DNA from: Mesorhizobium sp. YC-39
GTDB lineage: Bacteria > Pseudomonadota > Alphaproteobacteria > Rhizobiales > Rhizobiaceae
NCBI RefSeq assembly: GCF_025753795.1
Contig: NZ_JAOWPS010000003.1
Span: forward strand, 806,001-870,000
Reading direction: 5' to 3'
DNA: 64,000 bases
Shown: one piece after another, positions 42,515 to 50,773 of the stretch
Numbering within the stretch: position 1 is the stretch's first letter
Layout: every line of letters begins with the position of its first letter
Made by a program: the position numbers and the translations under genes
The notes under the pieces: generated by a model
Told to the model about the DNA's origin: nothing
The model's database searches: none
Seen by the model: only the letters and a program-made list of their open reading frames with translations

Positions 42515-42762
42515 TGGTCGACATCAACCAGATCCCGACCCGGCGCCCGTTCCACCGCCGCCGCAAGACCTGCCCGTTCTCCGGCGCCAACGCACCCAAG
42601 ATCGACTACAAGGACGTGCGCCTGCTGCAGCGCTACATTTCCGAGCGCGGCAAGATCGTGCCGTCGCGCATCACCGCCGTCAGCCAGAAGAAGCAGCGCG
42701 AACTCGCCAAGGCGATCAAGCGCGCCCGCTTCCTCGGCCTGCTGCCCTACGTGGTTCGCTAA
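42514..42762 (+). CDS. rpsR: 30S ribosomal protein S18
   Basis: Small basic protein of 82 residues that pairs with S6 on the ribosome platform. The family pattern is clear: RRKTCPFSGANAPKIDYKDVRLLQRYISERGKIVPSRITAVSQKKQRELAKAIKRARFLGLLPYV. Only one Cys (CPFSG) is present, so it is the zinc-free form. It overlaps rpsF by 1 nt with a GAAGGAGG Shine-Dalgarno inside the rpsF tail. Confidence 0.97.
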   Translation: MVDINQIPTRRPFHRRRKTCPFSGANAPKIDYKDVRLLQRYISERGKIVPSRITAVSQKKQRELAKAIKRARFLGLLPYVVR

Positions 42763-42774
42763 GGCCTTTTAGTT

Positions 42775-42823
42775 GACCATGATCTTGTCCGAAAACCGGT
42801 TTCCACTTTTCGGGATCATGGTC
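42775..42823. repeat. Family A palindromic repeat, copy 5
   Basis: Arms GACCATGATC and GATCATGGTC pair perfectly around the typical core with CCGAAAACCGG and CCACTTTTCGG. The outermost bases (GACC...GGTC) differ from copy 2 (GAGC...GCTC), yet pairing is kept. It lies 13 nt after the rpsR stop. Confidence 0.8.
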
Positions 42824-42831
42824 TGACTTTC

Positions 42832-42860
42832 GAAGCGGGCGGTTCGCTGCCCGCTTCTTT
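42832..42860 (+). terminator. Terminator or attenuator between rpsR and rplI
   Basis: Stem GAAGCGGGC / GCCCGCTTC with an 8-nt loop is followed by TTTCC. The tail is short, so partial read-through into rplI is likely; this could set the ratio of S6/S18 to L9. Confidence 0.6.
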
Positions 42861-43025
42861 CCCCACGGCGACGGGCGCCGCGGGGTTCTCGTCAATCCCG
42901 GGTTGAGGCAGATATGCCTCTAACTGCCGACAGGCAGGACAGCGACACCAGCGCCAAGGCGCTCAAGCTTCCTGACCTGTTCCAAATGAATTCGGCGTCC
43001 GCGCCCAACCTGAAGGAACAAAACC

Positions 43026-43610
43026 ATGGAAGTCATTCTTCTCGAACGCGTTTCCCGCCTCGGCCAGATGGGCGACACCGTCAAGGTCAAGGACGGGTTT
43101 GCCCGTAATTTCCTGTTGCCGCAGGGCAAGGCGCTGCGCGCCAACGAAGCCAACAAGAAGAAATTCGAGGGCCAGCGTGCCCAGCTCGAGGCCCGCAACC
43201 TCGAGCGCAAGTCGGAAGCCACGCAGATTGCCGAAAAGCTCGACGGCAAGAGCTTCATCGCCGTGCGTTCGGCCGGTGAAACGGGCCAGCTCTACGGTTC
43301 GGTTTCGACCCGCGACATCGCCGAGCTTTTGACGGCGGAAGGCTTTTCGGTCAACCGCAACCAGATCCTGCTCAACCAGCCGATCAAGACCATCGGCCTC
43401 ACCAATGTGGCGATCGCGCTGCATCCGGAAGTCGAGGTCACTGTCACGCTCAACATCGCCCGCACCGCCGACGAAGCCGAGCGCCAGGCCAAGGGCGAGA
43501 CGCTGACCACCGCCGAAGCCATCTATGGCGAAGACATCAACGACAATGCGCGGCCGGAAAATTTCTTCGACCCCAATGTCGAGTTCGAAGGCGACGAAGA
43601 CAACGCGTAA
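43026..43610 (+). CDS. rplI: 50S ribosomal protein L9
   Basis: L9 bridges ribosomes at the base of the L1 stalk and limits frameshifting. The 194-residue protein has the conserved N-domain MEVILLERVSRLGQMGDTVKVKDGFARNFLLPQGKAL, a long connecting helix and a C-domain (about 80-150). About 40 extra acidic C-terminal residues (NARPENFFDPNVEFEGDEDNA) exceed the Escherichia coli protein and are usual in Rhizobiales. AAGGA lies upstream of the ATG, and a strong terminator follows. Confidence 0.96.
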   Translation: MEVILLERVSRLGQMGDTVKVKDGFARNFLLPQGKALRANEANKKKFEGQRAQLEARNLERKSEATQIAEKLDGKSFIAVRSAGETGQLYGSVSTRDIAELLTAEGFSVNRNQILLNQPIKTIGLTNVAIALHPEVEVTVTLNIARTADEAERQAKGETLTTAEAIYGEDINDNARPENFFDPNVEFEGDEDNA

Positions 43611-43678
43611 CCGCGCATTGCAGGGCCTCGGAATGGCGCCCTGACCAAAATTCGTCGGCTTCCAGTTATTCTGGACTA

Positions 43679-43707
43679 ATGCCCGGGTCTCTCGCCCGGG
43701 CATTTTT
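43679..43707 (+). terminator. Rho-independent terminator of rplI
   Basis: ATGCCCGGG pairs with CCCGGGCAT around a 7-nt loop, followed by TTTT. It lies about 70 nt beyond the stop codon and is the clear end of the ribosomal-protein unit. Confidence 0.85.
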
Positions 43708-43751
43708 GTGCCAAAAGGAACTTTTCCAACCCCTATATATTGGTGCAGACT

Positions 43752-43844
43752 ACAGCGTCGCGCGTCGTTTGGACGCGCAACGGACGTGTGGCACGTTGAC
43801 TAGGGCGCATGATCCTTTCCGAAATCGGTAGCGATTTCATGCGC
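43752..43844. repeat. Mosaic repeat: degenerate module B plus family A copy 6
   Basis: Module B is represented by GCGCGTC-GTTTG-GACGCGC (43760-43778) with the ACAGCG start retained. Module A follows at 43805-43844 with outer arms GCGCAT/ATGCGC and inner stem GAAATCG/CGATTTC, but several core bases differ. It occupies the leader of the cyclopropane synthase gene. Confidence 0.6.
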
Positions 43845-43879
43845 GGACAGCCTGTCTGACCGAGAGGGGACGTTTGGTC

Positions 43880-45169
43880 ATGAATATTCTGTTGAAGCGC
43901 GTACTTGACCGCCTGGTGCGCACCGGCAATCTCAAGGTAACCGGGCCGAAGGGTTTGACCGTCGTTTTTGGCGACGGCTCCGGCGAGCCGGTACACATGC
44001 ACATCAAGACCAGGCACGCCGAGCGTGCCATCACATTCGATCCGATGCTGGCGGTGCCGGAAGCCTACATGGACGGCGAACTCGACATCCTCGAGGGCGG
44101 CGTGCTGGGGGTGATGCGCGTCGCCTTCCAGAACATGGGCAGCGGCGGCATCGACGCTACCTGGTCGAAGGCGATCGAGGGCCTGCGCCACGCCTTCCGC
44201 CGCCTGCAGCAGATCAATACGGCTGCGCGAGCACGCCGCAACGTGCAGCGCCACTACGACCTGTCGGGCGACCTGTACCGGCTCTTCCTCGACGAGGACA
44301 TGCAGTATTCCTGCGCCTATTTCGAGCAGCCGGACATGACACTGGACGAGGCGCAGGCCGCCAAGAAGCGCCACATCGCCGCCAAGCTCAGGCTGAAGGC
44401 CGGCCAGACGGTGCTAGACATCGGCTCAGGCTGGGGCGGGCTCGGCCTCTACCTGGCAAAATCCTTCGACGTCGATGTCCAGGGCGTCACCCTGTCGACC
44501 GAGCAGCATGGCGTCGCCACCGACCGCGCCCATGCGCAGGGCCTGGAAAACCGCGTGCACTTCGAACTGAAGGACTATCGCGAACTCAACGAGCGCTTCG
44601 ACCGTATCGTCTCGGTCGGCATGTTCGAGCATGTCGGCGTCAACCATTTCCGCACCTTCTTCGACAAGTCGGCGACGCTGCTCAAGCCGGACGGCGTCAT
44701 GCTGCTGCACACGATCGGCCGCTCCGGCGTGCCGTGGGCAACCAGCGCCTTCATCCGCAAATATATTTTCCCGGGCGGATACATCCCGTCACTGTCCGAA
44801 GTCATGCCGGCAATCGAGAAGTCGGGGCTTGTCGTCACCGACATCGAAATCCTGCGGCTGCACTATGCCGATACGCTGAAGCACTGGGGTCAGCGTTTCG
44901 CCGCCAACCGCGACAAGGCCAAGGCGATCTATGACGAGCGTTTCTGCCGTATGTGGGAGTTCTACCTGGCAGCCTCGGAAGCCGCTTTCCGCTGGCAGGA
45001 TCTGGTGATCTTCCAGATCCAGATCGCCAAGAAGAACGACACGCTGCCGATGTCGCGCGACTACATGGCCAAATGCGAAAAGGCGCTGGAGATGCGCGAC
45101 ATGGGGCATCGCGAAAAGGCCCCTGCCGCCAAGCCCGCCCGCCGCCGCAAGGTGGCGGATCCGGAATAG
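43880..45169 (+). CDS. cfa: Cyclopropane-fatty-acyl-phospholipid synthase
   Basis: Adds a methylene from S-adenosylmethionine across the double bond of unsaturated phospholipid chains, hardening membranes in stationary phase or acid. The 429-residue protein has an N-terminal lipid-binding domain (about 1-130) and a methyltransferase domain with motif I VLDIGSGWGGLGLYLA near 180. Conserved GVTLSTEQ and SVGMFEHVGV follow. The ATG with GAGAGGGG upstream was used rather than a TTG 6 nt before. Some family members make methylated fatty acids instead, so exact chemistry is by homology. Confidence 0.93.
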   Translation: MNILLKRVLDRLVRTGNLKVTGPKGLTVVFGDGSGEPVHMHIKTRHAERAITFDPMLAVPEAYMDGELDILEGGVLGVMRVAFQNMGSGGIDATWSKAIEGLRHAFRRLQQINTAARARRNVQRHYDLSGDLYRLFLDEDMQYSCAYFEQPDMTLDEAQAAKKRHIAAKLRLKAGQTVLDIGSGWGGLGLYLAKSFDVDVQGVTLSTEQHGVATDRAHAQGLENRVHFELKDYRELNERFDRIVSVGMFEHVGVNHFRTFFDKSATLLKPDGVMLLHTIGRSGVPWATSAFIRKYIFPGGYIPSLSEVMPAIEKSGLVVTDIEILRLHYADTLKHWGQRFAANRDKAKAIYDERFCRMWEFYLAASEAAFRWQDLVIFQIQIAKKNDTLPMSRDYMAKCEKALEMRDMGHREKAPAAKPARRRKVADPE

Positions 45170-45218
45170 AGCCCGGCGATTGCGCCATTGCCGCTTGCTA
45201 TCGCAGGCCTGCACACTG

Positions 45219-45249
45219 AAAAAGGTCTCGTCACCGCGAGACCTTTTTT
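45219..45249 (+). terminator. Rho-independent terminator between cfa and ynfA
   Basis: AAAGGTCTCG pairs with CGAGACCTTT over a short loop, with an A-run before and T-run after the stem, so it can work in both directions. It ends 1 nt before the ynfA ATG, leaving no room for a normal ribosome binding site there. Confidence 0.88.
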
Positions 45250-45250
45250 C

Positions 45251-45574
45251 ATGACCTATCTCCTCTATGTCGCCGCAGCACTTGCCGAGATCGCCGGCTG
45301 CTTTTCTTTCTGGGCGTGGTGGCACCTGGAAAAGTCGCCGCTGTGGCTGGCGCCGGGTCTCGTCTCCCTCGCTCTGTTCGGCTTCCTGCTGGCGCTAGTC
45401 GACACGTCAGCCGCTGGCCGCGCCTATGCCGCCTATGGTGGCATCTACATCGCGGCATCGCTTGGCTGGCTGTGGCTGATGGAAGGCGTGCGTCCCGACC
45501 GCTGGGACCTTGCCGGCGCCGCGCTCTGCATCATCGGCGCCTCGGTCATCCTGCTCGCGCCTCGGGCGGCGTGA
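45251..45574 (+). CDS. ynfA: YnfA/UPF0060 family small membrane protein
   Basis: Protein of 107 residues with four transmembrane helices, related to small multidrug resistance transporters; Shigella YnfA exports dyes and antimicrobials. The start MTYLLYVAAALAEIAGCFSFWAWWHLEKSP and the segment AAYGGIYIAASLGWLWLMEGVRPDRWD are characteristic. An earlier in-frame ATG would add 21 residues read through the terminator hairpin and is unlikely. The start codon directly follows the terminator T-run without a Shine-Dalgarno sequence, so the mRNA may be leaderless or made from a promoter inside the hairpin region. Confidence 0.9.
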   Translation: MTYLLYVAAALAEIAGCFSFWAWWHLEKSPLWLAPGLVSLALFGFLLALVDTSAAGRAYAAYGGIYIAASLGWLWLMEGVRPDRWDLAGAALCIIGASVILLAPRAA

Positions 45575-46536
45575 TGGAGCTGCCTGGTCCACTTCGGCAA
45601 GGCGTCGAGCGCCTCCTCGAAAAGGTGCCACTGCCGGTGCTCAAGCAAGCCGCAAGGACGCTGTCGGACCGCTACCGCGCCGAACTGCGCGACGGCCGCC
45701 TGCACATGGCCGAGGAGATGGCGGTGAAGGCCTATCTGGCGACGCGGCTGCCGGCGACCTATGCCGCCGTCCGCGCCAGCCTGGATGCGGTTAGCGAGGC
45801 GCGTCCCGGCTATGCGCCGAAAACCCTGCTGGATGTTGGCGCCGGTCCTGGTACGGTGCTTTGGGCCACTGCCGATCTCTGGCCCGATCTCGAAGAGGCA
45901 ATACTGATCGAGGCGAGCGCGGCGGTGCGCCGGGTCGGCGAGGCTCTTGCCGCCGACGCGATGACGGCCAGGATCACCTGGCTGGCCGGCGATGCCACCA
46001 TCGACCTTGGCGACCTCGGCCCGGCCGATCTGGTCACTTGTGCCTACGTGCTGGACGAGATCACGCCGGCGTCGCTGCCCAAGCTCGTCGACAGGCTCTG
46101 GCAGCTCACCGCCGGCACGCTTCTGGTGGTCGAGCCGGGCACGCCGGCCGGCTGGCAGCGCATCCTTGCCGTGCGCCGGCAATTGATCGAGGCCGGCGCG
46201 CATATCCTGGCGCCGTGCCCGCATGAGCTGCCCTGCCCGCTTACCGCACCCGACTGGTGCCATTTCTCGCGCCGCGTCGCCCGCTCGCGTCTGCACCGGC
46301 TGGCCAAGGATGCCGACGTGCCGTGGGAGGATGAGAAATTCATCTACGTCGCCGCCTCGCGGCAGCCCGCCCCTTCCCGCTCGGCGCGCGTGATCGCGCC
46401 GCCGAAATCGGGTTCCGGCAAGGTATTGCTGAAACTCTGCGAAAAGGACGGCGGCGCCGGCGAAAAACTGTTCACCAAGCGCGATGGCGATGAATTCAGG
46501 CTGGCGCGGCGGCTCGACTGGGGCGACACAATCTAA
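45574..46536 (+). CDS. Rsm22-family small-subunit ribosomal methyltransferase-like protein
   Basis: Protein of 320 residues of the Rsm22 (METTL17-like) family, linked to assembly of mitochondrial and bacterial small ribosomal subunits. The SAM-binding motif is TLLDVGAGPGTVLWA near residue 88, followed by the acidic ILIEAS. Three cysteines, two in CPHELPCP and one in WCHF near residues 210-230, match the cluster reported to bind an iron-sulfur cluster in relatives. It overlaps ynfA by 1 nt (TGATG), so the pair is co-translated despite having no obvious common function. Confidence 0.88.
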   Translation: MELPGPLRQGVERLLEKVPLPVLKQAARTLSDRYRAELRDGRLHMAEEMAVKAYLATRLPATYAAVRASLDAVSEARPGYAPKTLLDVGAGPGTVLWATADLWPDLEEAILIEASAAVRRVGEALAADAMTARITWLAGDATIDLGDLGPADLVTCAYVLDEITPASLPKLVDRLWQLTAGTLLVVEPGTPAGWQRILAVRRQLIEAGAHILAPCPHELPCPLTAPDWCHFSRRVARSRLHRLAKDADVPWEDEKFIYVAASRQPAPSRSARVIAPPKSGSGKVLLKLCEKDGGAGEKLFTKRDGDEFRLARRLDWGDTI

Positions 46537-46571
46537 TCTCGCATCGATTCCGTGTGCAGCGTCCTGCTCTT

Positions 46572-46600
46572 CTTGATTTGTTCAACGTGTCGCGTAGAAT
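46572..46600 (+). promoter_or_regulatory. Predicted promoter of dnaB
   Basis: CTTGAT and TAGAAT are 17 nt apart, a strong housekeeping promoter (five of six -35 bases of CTTGAC and a near-consensus -10). The start near 46607 gives a leader of about 170 nt. The rest of the 239-nt intergenic region has no other clear element. Confidence 0.5.
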
Positions 46601-46775
46601 CGCAACCTTGCCGTGTCAAATGGAATCAGAGCCCGGGAATTCTGTCCTGTGGACTGTCTGCCGTTCCTGTGAACAGCGGGCATCAACGCTGTTTGAGTGC
46701 GAGTGATGCATATAAGTCAGCATCGGTTTTTCCTCGTTCTGATATCGAGAAGCCGGGATCGAAATCGGGGACATC

Positions 46776-48266
46776 ATGGCTGAGGCAGCGCGAAAATTCG
46801 GCGTGGCGGAACAACCGCTTTATCGCGAGGCACCGAATAACATCGAGGCCGAGCAGGCGCTGCTCGGCGCCATCCTCGTCAACAACGATGCCTTCTACCG
46901 CGTCTCGGACTTCCTCAAGTCAGGCCATTTCTACGAACCGCTGCACAGAAAGATCTTCGAGGTCGCGGCCGAACTCATCCGCATGGGCAAGATCGCGACG
47001 CCGATCACGCTGAAGACCTTCCTGCCGGCCGACGAGAAGGTCGGCGACATGACGGTGGCGCAATATGTCGTGCGGCTGGCAGTCGAGGCTGTCACCGTGG
47101 TGAACGCCGCCGACTACGGCCGCGCCATCTACGATCTCGCCACGCGGCGCGCGCTGATCACCGTCGGCGAGGACATGGTCAACATCGCTTATGACGCGCC
47201 GGTCGACATGTCGCCGTCCGAGCAGATCGAGGACGCCGAGCGGCGCCTGTTCGAGCTGGCCGAGACCGGCCGCTACGATGGCGGCTTCGAGAGCTTCACC
47301 GACGCGGTAAAGACCGCCGTCGACATGGCCAACGCCGCCTATATGCGCGACGGGCATTTGTCGGGCGTCGCCACGGGCCTGCGCGATCTCGACCGCCGCA
47401 TGGGCGGCCTGCAGCCGTCCGACCTGATCATCATCGCCGGCCGTCCCGGCATGGGCAAGACCTCGCTCGCCACCAACATGGCTTTCAACATCGCCGAGGC
47501 CTACGTGCCGGCGCAGCAGGCCGACGGTTCGTTCAAGGCGGCCAATGGCGGCGTGGTCGGCTTCTTCTCGCTCGAAATGTCGTCGGAGCAGCTCGCCACC
47601 CGTATCATTTCCGAGCAGACCGAAATCCCGTCGTCGAAGATCCGCCGTGGCGAAATTTCCGAAATGGATTTCGAGAAGCTGGTCGCCTGCTCGCAGACCA
47701 TGCAGAAGATCCCGCTGTTCATCGACCAGACCGGCGGTATCTCGATCGCACAGCTCTCCGCACGCGCGCGGCGGCTGAAGCGTCAGCGCGGCCTCGACGT
47801 CATCGTCATCGACTATATCCAGCTGATGCAGGGATCGAGCGCGAAGTCCTCGCAGAACCGCGTGCAGGAAATCACCGAGATCACCACCGGCCTGAAGGCA
47901 CTGGCCAAGGAGCTTGCCGTGCCGATCATCGCGCTCTCGCAGCTGTCGCGCCAGGTCGAAAGCCGCGATGACAAGCGCCCGCAGCTCTCGGATCTGCGCG
48001 AATCGGGGTCGATCGAGCAGGACGCCGACGTGGTGCTGTTCGTCTACCGCGAGGAATATTACCTGAAGAACCGCGAGCCGAAGCCCGGCACCGACGAATA
48101 CATCAAGTGGGAAAACGAGATGAACGAGATGCGCGGCAAGGCCGAGGTCATCGTCGCCAAGCAGCGCCATGGGCCGACCGGCTCCGTCAGCCTCGCCTTC
48201 CAGGGCGAGTTCACCCGCTTCTCCGACCTCGCCGAGGAGCATCATCTGCCGGACAGGTTTGAGTAG
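46776..48266 (+). CDS. dnaB: Replicative DNA helicase DnaB
   Basis: Hexameric 5'-3' helicase of the replication fork, 496 residues. The N-terminal domain (PNNIEAEQALLGAILVNNDAFYRVSDFL..., about 18-120) binds primase and is followed by a linker and the RecA-like motor with Walker A GRPGMGKTSL, Walker B VIVIDYIQLM and the ALSQLSRQVE and RESGSIEQDADVV motifs. No intein is present. The position after rplI and before radA is common in alphaproteobacteria. Confidence 0.97.
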   Translation: MAEAARKFGVAEQPLYREAPNNIEAEQALLGAILVNNDAFYRVSDFLKSGHFYEPLHRKIFEVAAELIRMGKIATPITLKTFLPADEKVGDMTVAQYVVRLAVEAVTVVNAADYGRAIYDLATRRALITVGEDMVNIAYDAPVDMSPSEQIEDAERRLFELAETGRYDGGFESFTDAVKTAVDMANAAYMRDGHLSGVATGLRDLDRRMGGLQPSDLIIIAGRPGMGKTSLATNMAFNIAEAYVPAQQADGSFKAANGGVVGFFSLEMSSEQLATRIISEQTEIPSSKIRRGEISEMDFEKLVACSQTMQKIPLFIDQTGGISIAQLSARARRLKRQRGLDVIVIDYIQLMQGSSAKSSQNRVQEITEITTGLKALAKELAVPIIALSQLSRQVESRDDKRPQLSDLRESGSIEQDADVVLFVYREEYYLKNREPKPGTDEYIKWENEMNEMRGKAEVIVAKQRHGPTGSVSLAFQGEFTRFSDLAEEHHLPDRFE

Positions 48267-48316
48267 GCGCTTGCCCGACGTCGTAGCAAAGATTCTGGAC
48301 AGCAGCGCTCTACGGC

Positions 48317-48475
48317 GCCCCCCTCTGTCCTGCCGGACATCTCCCCCACACGGGGGGAGATTGGCTGCCGCCCGCGCCGGCACTTTTTTCTGCAACGCTG
48401 AAAATTGGCGAAATCCGAAGCGCAGCCCGATCTCCCCCCTCGTGGGGGAGATGTCCGGCAGGACAGAGGGGGGCG
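48317..48475. repeat. R1 inverted pair of palindromic units (hairpins inward)
   Basis: Left unit 48317-48362 and right unit 48428-48475 are inverted copies, but here the CCCCCCTCTGTCCTGCCGGAC tails lie outside and the ATCTCCCCC palindromes inside, the reverse of the pairs at 11.5 and 13.7 kb. The right unit ends 43 nt before the radA start codon. Confidence 0.72.
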
Positions 48476-48517
48476 CGAAGGATCACGGTGCTCGCCAATT
48501 GGCGGGAAGGTAGCAGT

Positions 48518-49921
48518 TTGGCCAAATCCCGCGTCCAGTTCATCTGCCAGAATTGCGGATCGGTGCATCAGCGCTGGGCCGGCAAATGCGATGCCTGCGG
48601 CGAGTGGAACACGCTGGTCGAGGAAGGCACGTCCGGCGGCATCGGTTCAGGCCCGGCCAACACCCGCAACGCGCGCAAGGGCCGCGCCGTGGTGCTGACC
48701 ACGCTCTCCGGCGACATCGAGGATGCGCCGCGCATCGTCTCCGGCATCGGCGAGCTCGACCGCGCCACTGGCGGCGGTTTTGTCCGCGGCTCGGCGCTGC
48801 TGGTCGGCGGCGATCCGGGTATCGGCAAGTCGACGCTTTTGACCCAGGCGGCCGCGGCGCTGGCGGCAAAGGGCCATCGCATCGTCTATGTCTCGGGGGA
48901 AGAGGCCGTCGCGCAGATCAGGCTACGCGCGCAACGGCTCGGCGTCGCTGACACGCCGGTGGAGCTCGCAGCCGAGACCAATGTCGAGGACATTCTGGCC
49001 ACAATCGCCGACGGCAAGCGGCCGGACCTGGTGATCCTCGATTCGATCCAGACCTTGTGGACCGACATGGCCGATTCGGCGCCCGGCACCGTCACCCAGG
49101 TGCGCGCAGCCGCCCAGGCGATGATCCGCTATGCGAAATCCACAGGGGCGGCGATCGTGCTGGTCGGCCATGTCACTAAGGAAGGCCAGATCGCCGGCCC
49201 CCGCGTCGTCGAGCATATGGTCGATGCCGTGCTCTATTTCGAAGGCGAAGGCGGCCACCACTACCGCATCCTGCGCACGGTCAAGAACCGCTTCGGTCCG
49301 ACCGACGAGATCGGCGTCTTCGAAATGTCGGACAAGGGCCTGCGCGAGGTTGCCAATCCGTCCGAGCTTTTCCTCGGCGAGCGCCATGCGAAATCGCCGG
49401 GCGCCGCGGTTTTCGCCGGTATGGAGGGCACGCGTCCGGTGCTGGTCGAGATCCAGGCGCTGGTGGCGCCATCGTCGCTGGGCACGCCGCGCCGCGCCGT
49501 CGTCGGCTGGGACGGCGCCCGGCTGTCGATGATCCTCGCCGTTCTCGAAGCCCATTGCGGGGTCCGCTTCGGCACCCATGACGTCTATCTCAACGTCGCC
49601 GGCGGCTACCGGATTTCGGAGCCGGCCGCCGATCTTGCAGTGGCGGCGGCGCTGGTTTCCTCACTCACCGGTCTTGCCCTTCCGGCCGATTGCGTCTATT
49701 TCGGCGAAATCAGCCTTTCGGGCGCCGTGAGGCCGGTTGCGCACGCGCAGCAGCGCCTCAAGGAAGCCGAAAAGCTGGGTTTCGGAAGCGCGGTCCTGCC
49801 CTTGGGCAGCGAGGAACTTGCCGGGGGGATAGGGGCCGGCGCTTTCCAACCCACCGAGCTTGCCGACCTCGTGGCGCGCATAGCCGGCTCACGGCGCAGC
49901 CGCGCCGACGAGCAAGAGTGA
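48518..49921 (+). CDS. radA: DNA repair protein RadA
   Basis: RecA-like branch-migration helicase of 467 residues. It has the N-terminal zinc finger CQNCG...CDACGEW (positions 10-30), Walker A GGDPGIGKSTLL, the KNRFG motif (TVKNRFGPTDE near 255) unique to RadA, and a Lon-protease-like C-terminal domain (from about 300). The start is a TTG preceded by GGGAAGG 7 nt upstream and reading MAKSRVQFICQNCG, which matches the family better than a GTG 30 nt earlier lying at the repeat edge. cvpA follows after 48 nt. Confidence 0.95.
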   Translation: MAKSRVQFICQNCGSVHQRWAGKCDACGEWNTLVEEGTSGGIGSGPANTRNARKGRAVVLTTLSGDIEDAPRIVSGIGELDRATGGGFVRGSALLVGGDPGIGKSTLLTQAAAALAAKGHRIVYVSGEEAVAQIRLRAQRLGVADTPVELAAETNVEDILATIADGKRPDLVILDSIQTLWTDMADSAPGTVTQVRAAAQAMIRYAKSTGAAIVLVGHVTKEGQIAGPRVVEHMVDAVLYFEGEGGHHYRILRTVKNRFGPTDEIGVFEMSDKGLREVANPSELFLGERHAKSPGAAVFAGMEGTRPVLVEIQALVAPSSLGTPRRAVVGWDGARLSMILAVLEAHCGVRFGTHDVYLNVAGGYRISEPAADLAVAAALVSSLTGLALPADCVYFGEISLSGAVRPVAHAQQRLKEAEKLGFGSAVLPLGSEELAGGIGAGAFQPTELADLVARIAGSRRSRADEQE

Positions 49922-49969
49922 CGCGGCTCGCCCGAGTCGTGGAAACGAGATCGGAGTGGGGCAAAGAAC

Positions 49970-50653
49970 ATGCCGATTACGCTGCTTGACGGAATTCTCG
50001 TCGGCTTCACCCTGGTCTCGGCGATGCTCGCCATGGTCCGCGGCTTTTCACGCGAGATCCTGTCCATCATCGCCTGGATAGCCGCGGCGGCCGCGGCGTA
50101 CTTCTTTTACCAGCCGGTCCTGCCTTATGTTCAGCCCTATATCGACAATGAGAAGATCGCCATGGCGGCGGCGGCCGGCATTGTCTTCGTCGTCGCGCTG
50201 ATCGTGGTTTCGGTCATCACTATGAAGCTCGCGGACTGGATCATCGATTCCAGGATCGGCGCGCTCGACCGCACGCTGGGCTTCCTCTACGGCGCGGCGC
50301 GCGGCATCCTGGTCATCGCGGTGGCCTTGCTGTTCTTCAACTGGCTAGCTGGCGCCAAGGCTCCAGGCTGGGTCGCCAACGCCAAATCGCGGCCGCTGCT
50401 CGAATCGATCGGCGCCAAGCTCGAAAGCATGCTGCCCGAGGATCCGGAAAACACCATCCTGAAGAAGCTCAATCCGAATCAGCCGGCCGCACCCGAGGCC
50501 GGCGCCGAGGCGCCGGCTGCGCCCGACGCACCGGCGGCTGACGCGCCGGCAACCGGCGACGAAGCCCCGGCGCCCGACGACAGCGAAACCGACGCGCCGC
50601 CGGCCGACAATGCGCCAGCCAACCCGCCAGCCACTCCGGCACCGGCAAACTAG
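49970..50653 (+). CDS. cvpA: CvpA family membrane protein
   Basis: Inner-membrane protein with four predicted helices in the first 145 residues (MPITLLDGILVGFTLVSAMLAMVRGFSREILSIIAW..., the conserved beginning). CvpA is needed for colicin V export and envelope integrity in Escherichia coli and is commonly encoded next to purF, as here. The last 60 residues are almost only Ala, Pro, Asp and Glu (AAPEAGAEAPAAPDAPAADAP) and probably disordered; the length of 227 exceeds the 162 of the E. coli protein because of this tail. Confidence 0.92.
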   Translation: MPITLLDGILVGFTLVSAMLAMVRGFSREILSIIAWIAAAAAAYFFYQPVLPYVQPYIDNEKIAMAAAAGIVFVVALIVVSVITMKLADWIIDSRIGALDRTLGFLYGAARGILVIAVALLFFNWLAGAKAPGWVANAKSRPLLESIGAKLESMLPEDPENTILKKLNPNQPAAPEAGAEAPAAPDAPAADAPATGDEAPAPDDSETDAPPADNAPANPPATPAPAN

Positions 50654-50719
50654 GGCCGGACAGATCGGGGTCTGCGGCGCGACGGACCCGACGATGATGT
50701 GAATGCCGCACGGCGTGCG

Positions 50720-50747
50720 TTGCTTTCGACGCGCGATCGCCCTATAT
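50720..50747 (+). promoter_or_regulatory. Candidate promoter of purF
   Basis: CTATAT, an exact rhizobial -10, is preceded 16 nt upstream by TTGCTT. The -10 sits in the loop of a 6-bp hairpin (ATCGCC...GGCGAT), so the same bases could instead be a weak terminator for cvpA. The purF ATG is 27 nt downstream. Confidence 0.35.
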
Positions 50748-50773
50748 GGCGATTTTAGCGGAGCTTGACCCCC

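Noticed and set aside
43733..43741. CTATATATT as a promoter -10 for the cyclopropane synthase gene
   Set aside because: No acceptable -35 lies 16-18 nt upstream.
46920..48395. 491-codon minus-strand frame opposite dnaB
   Set aside because: It is antisense to DnaB, starts within the R1 repeat, and has no protein family similarity.
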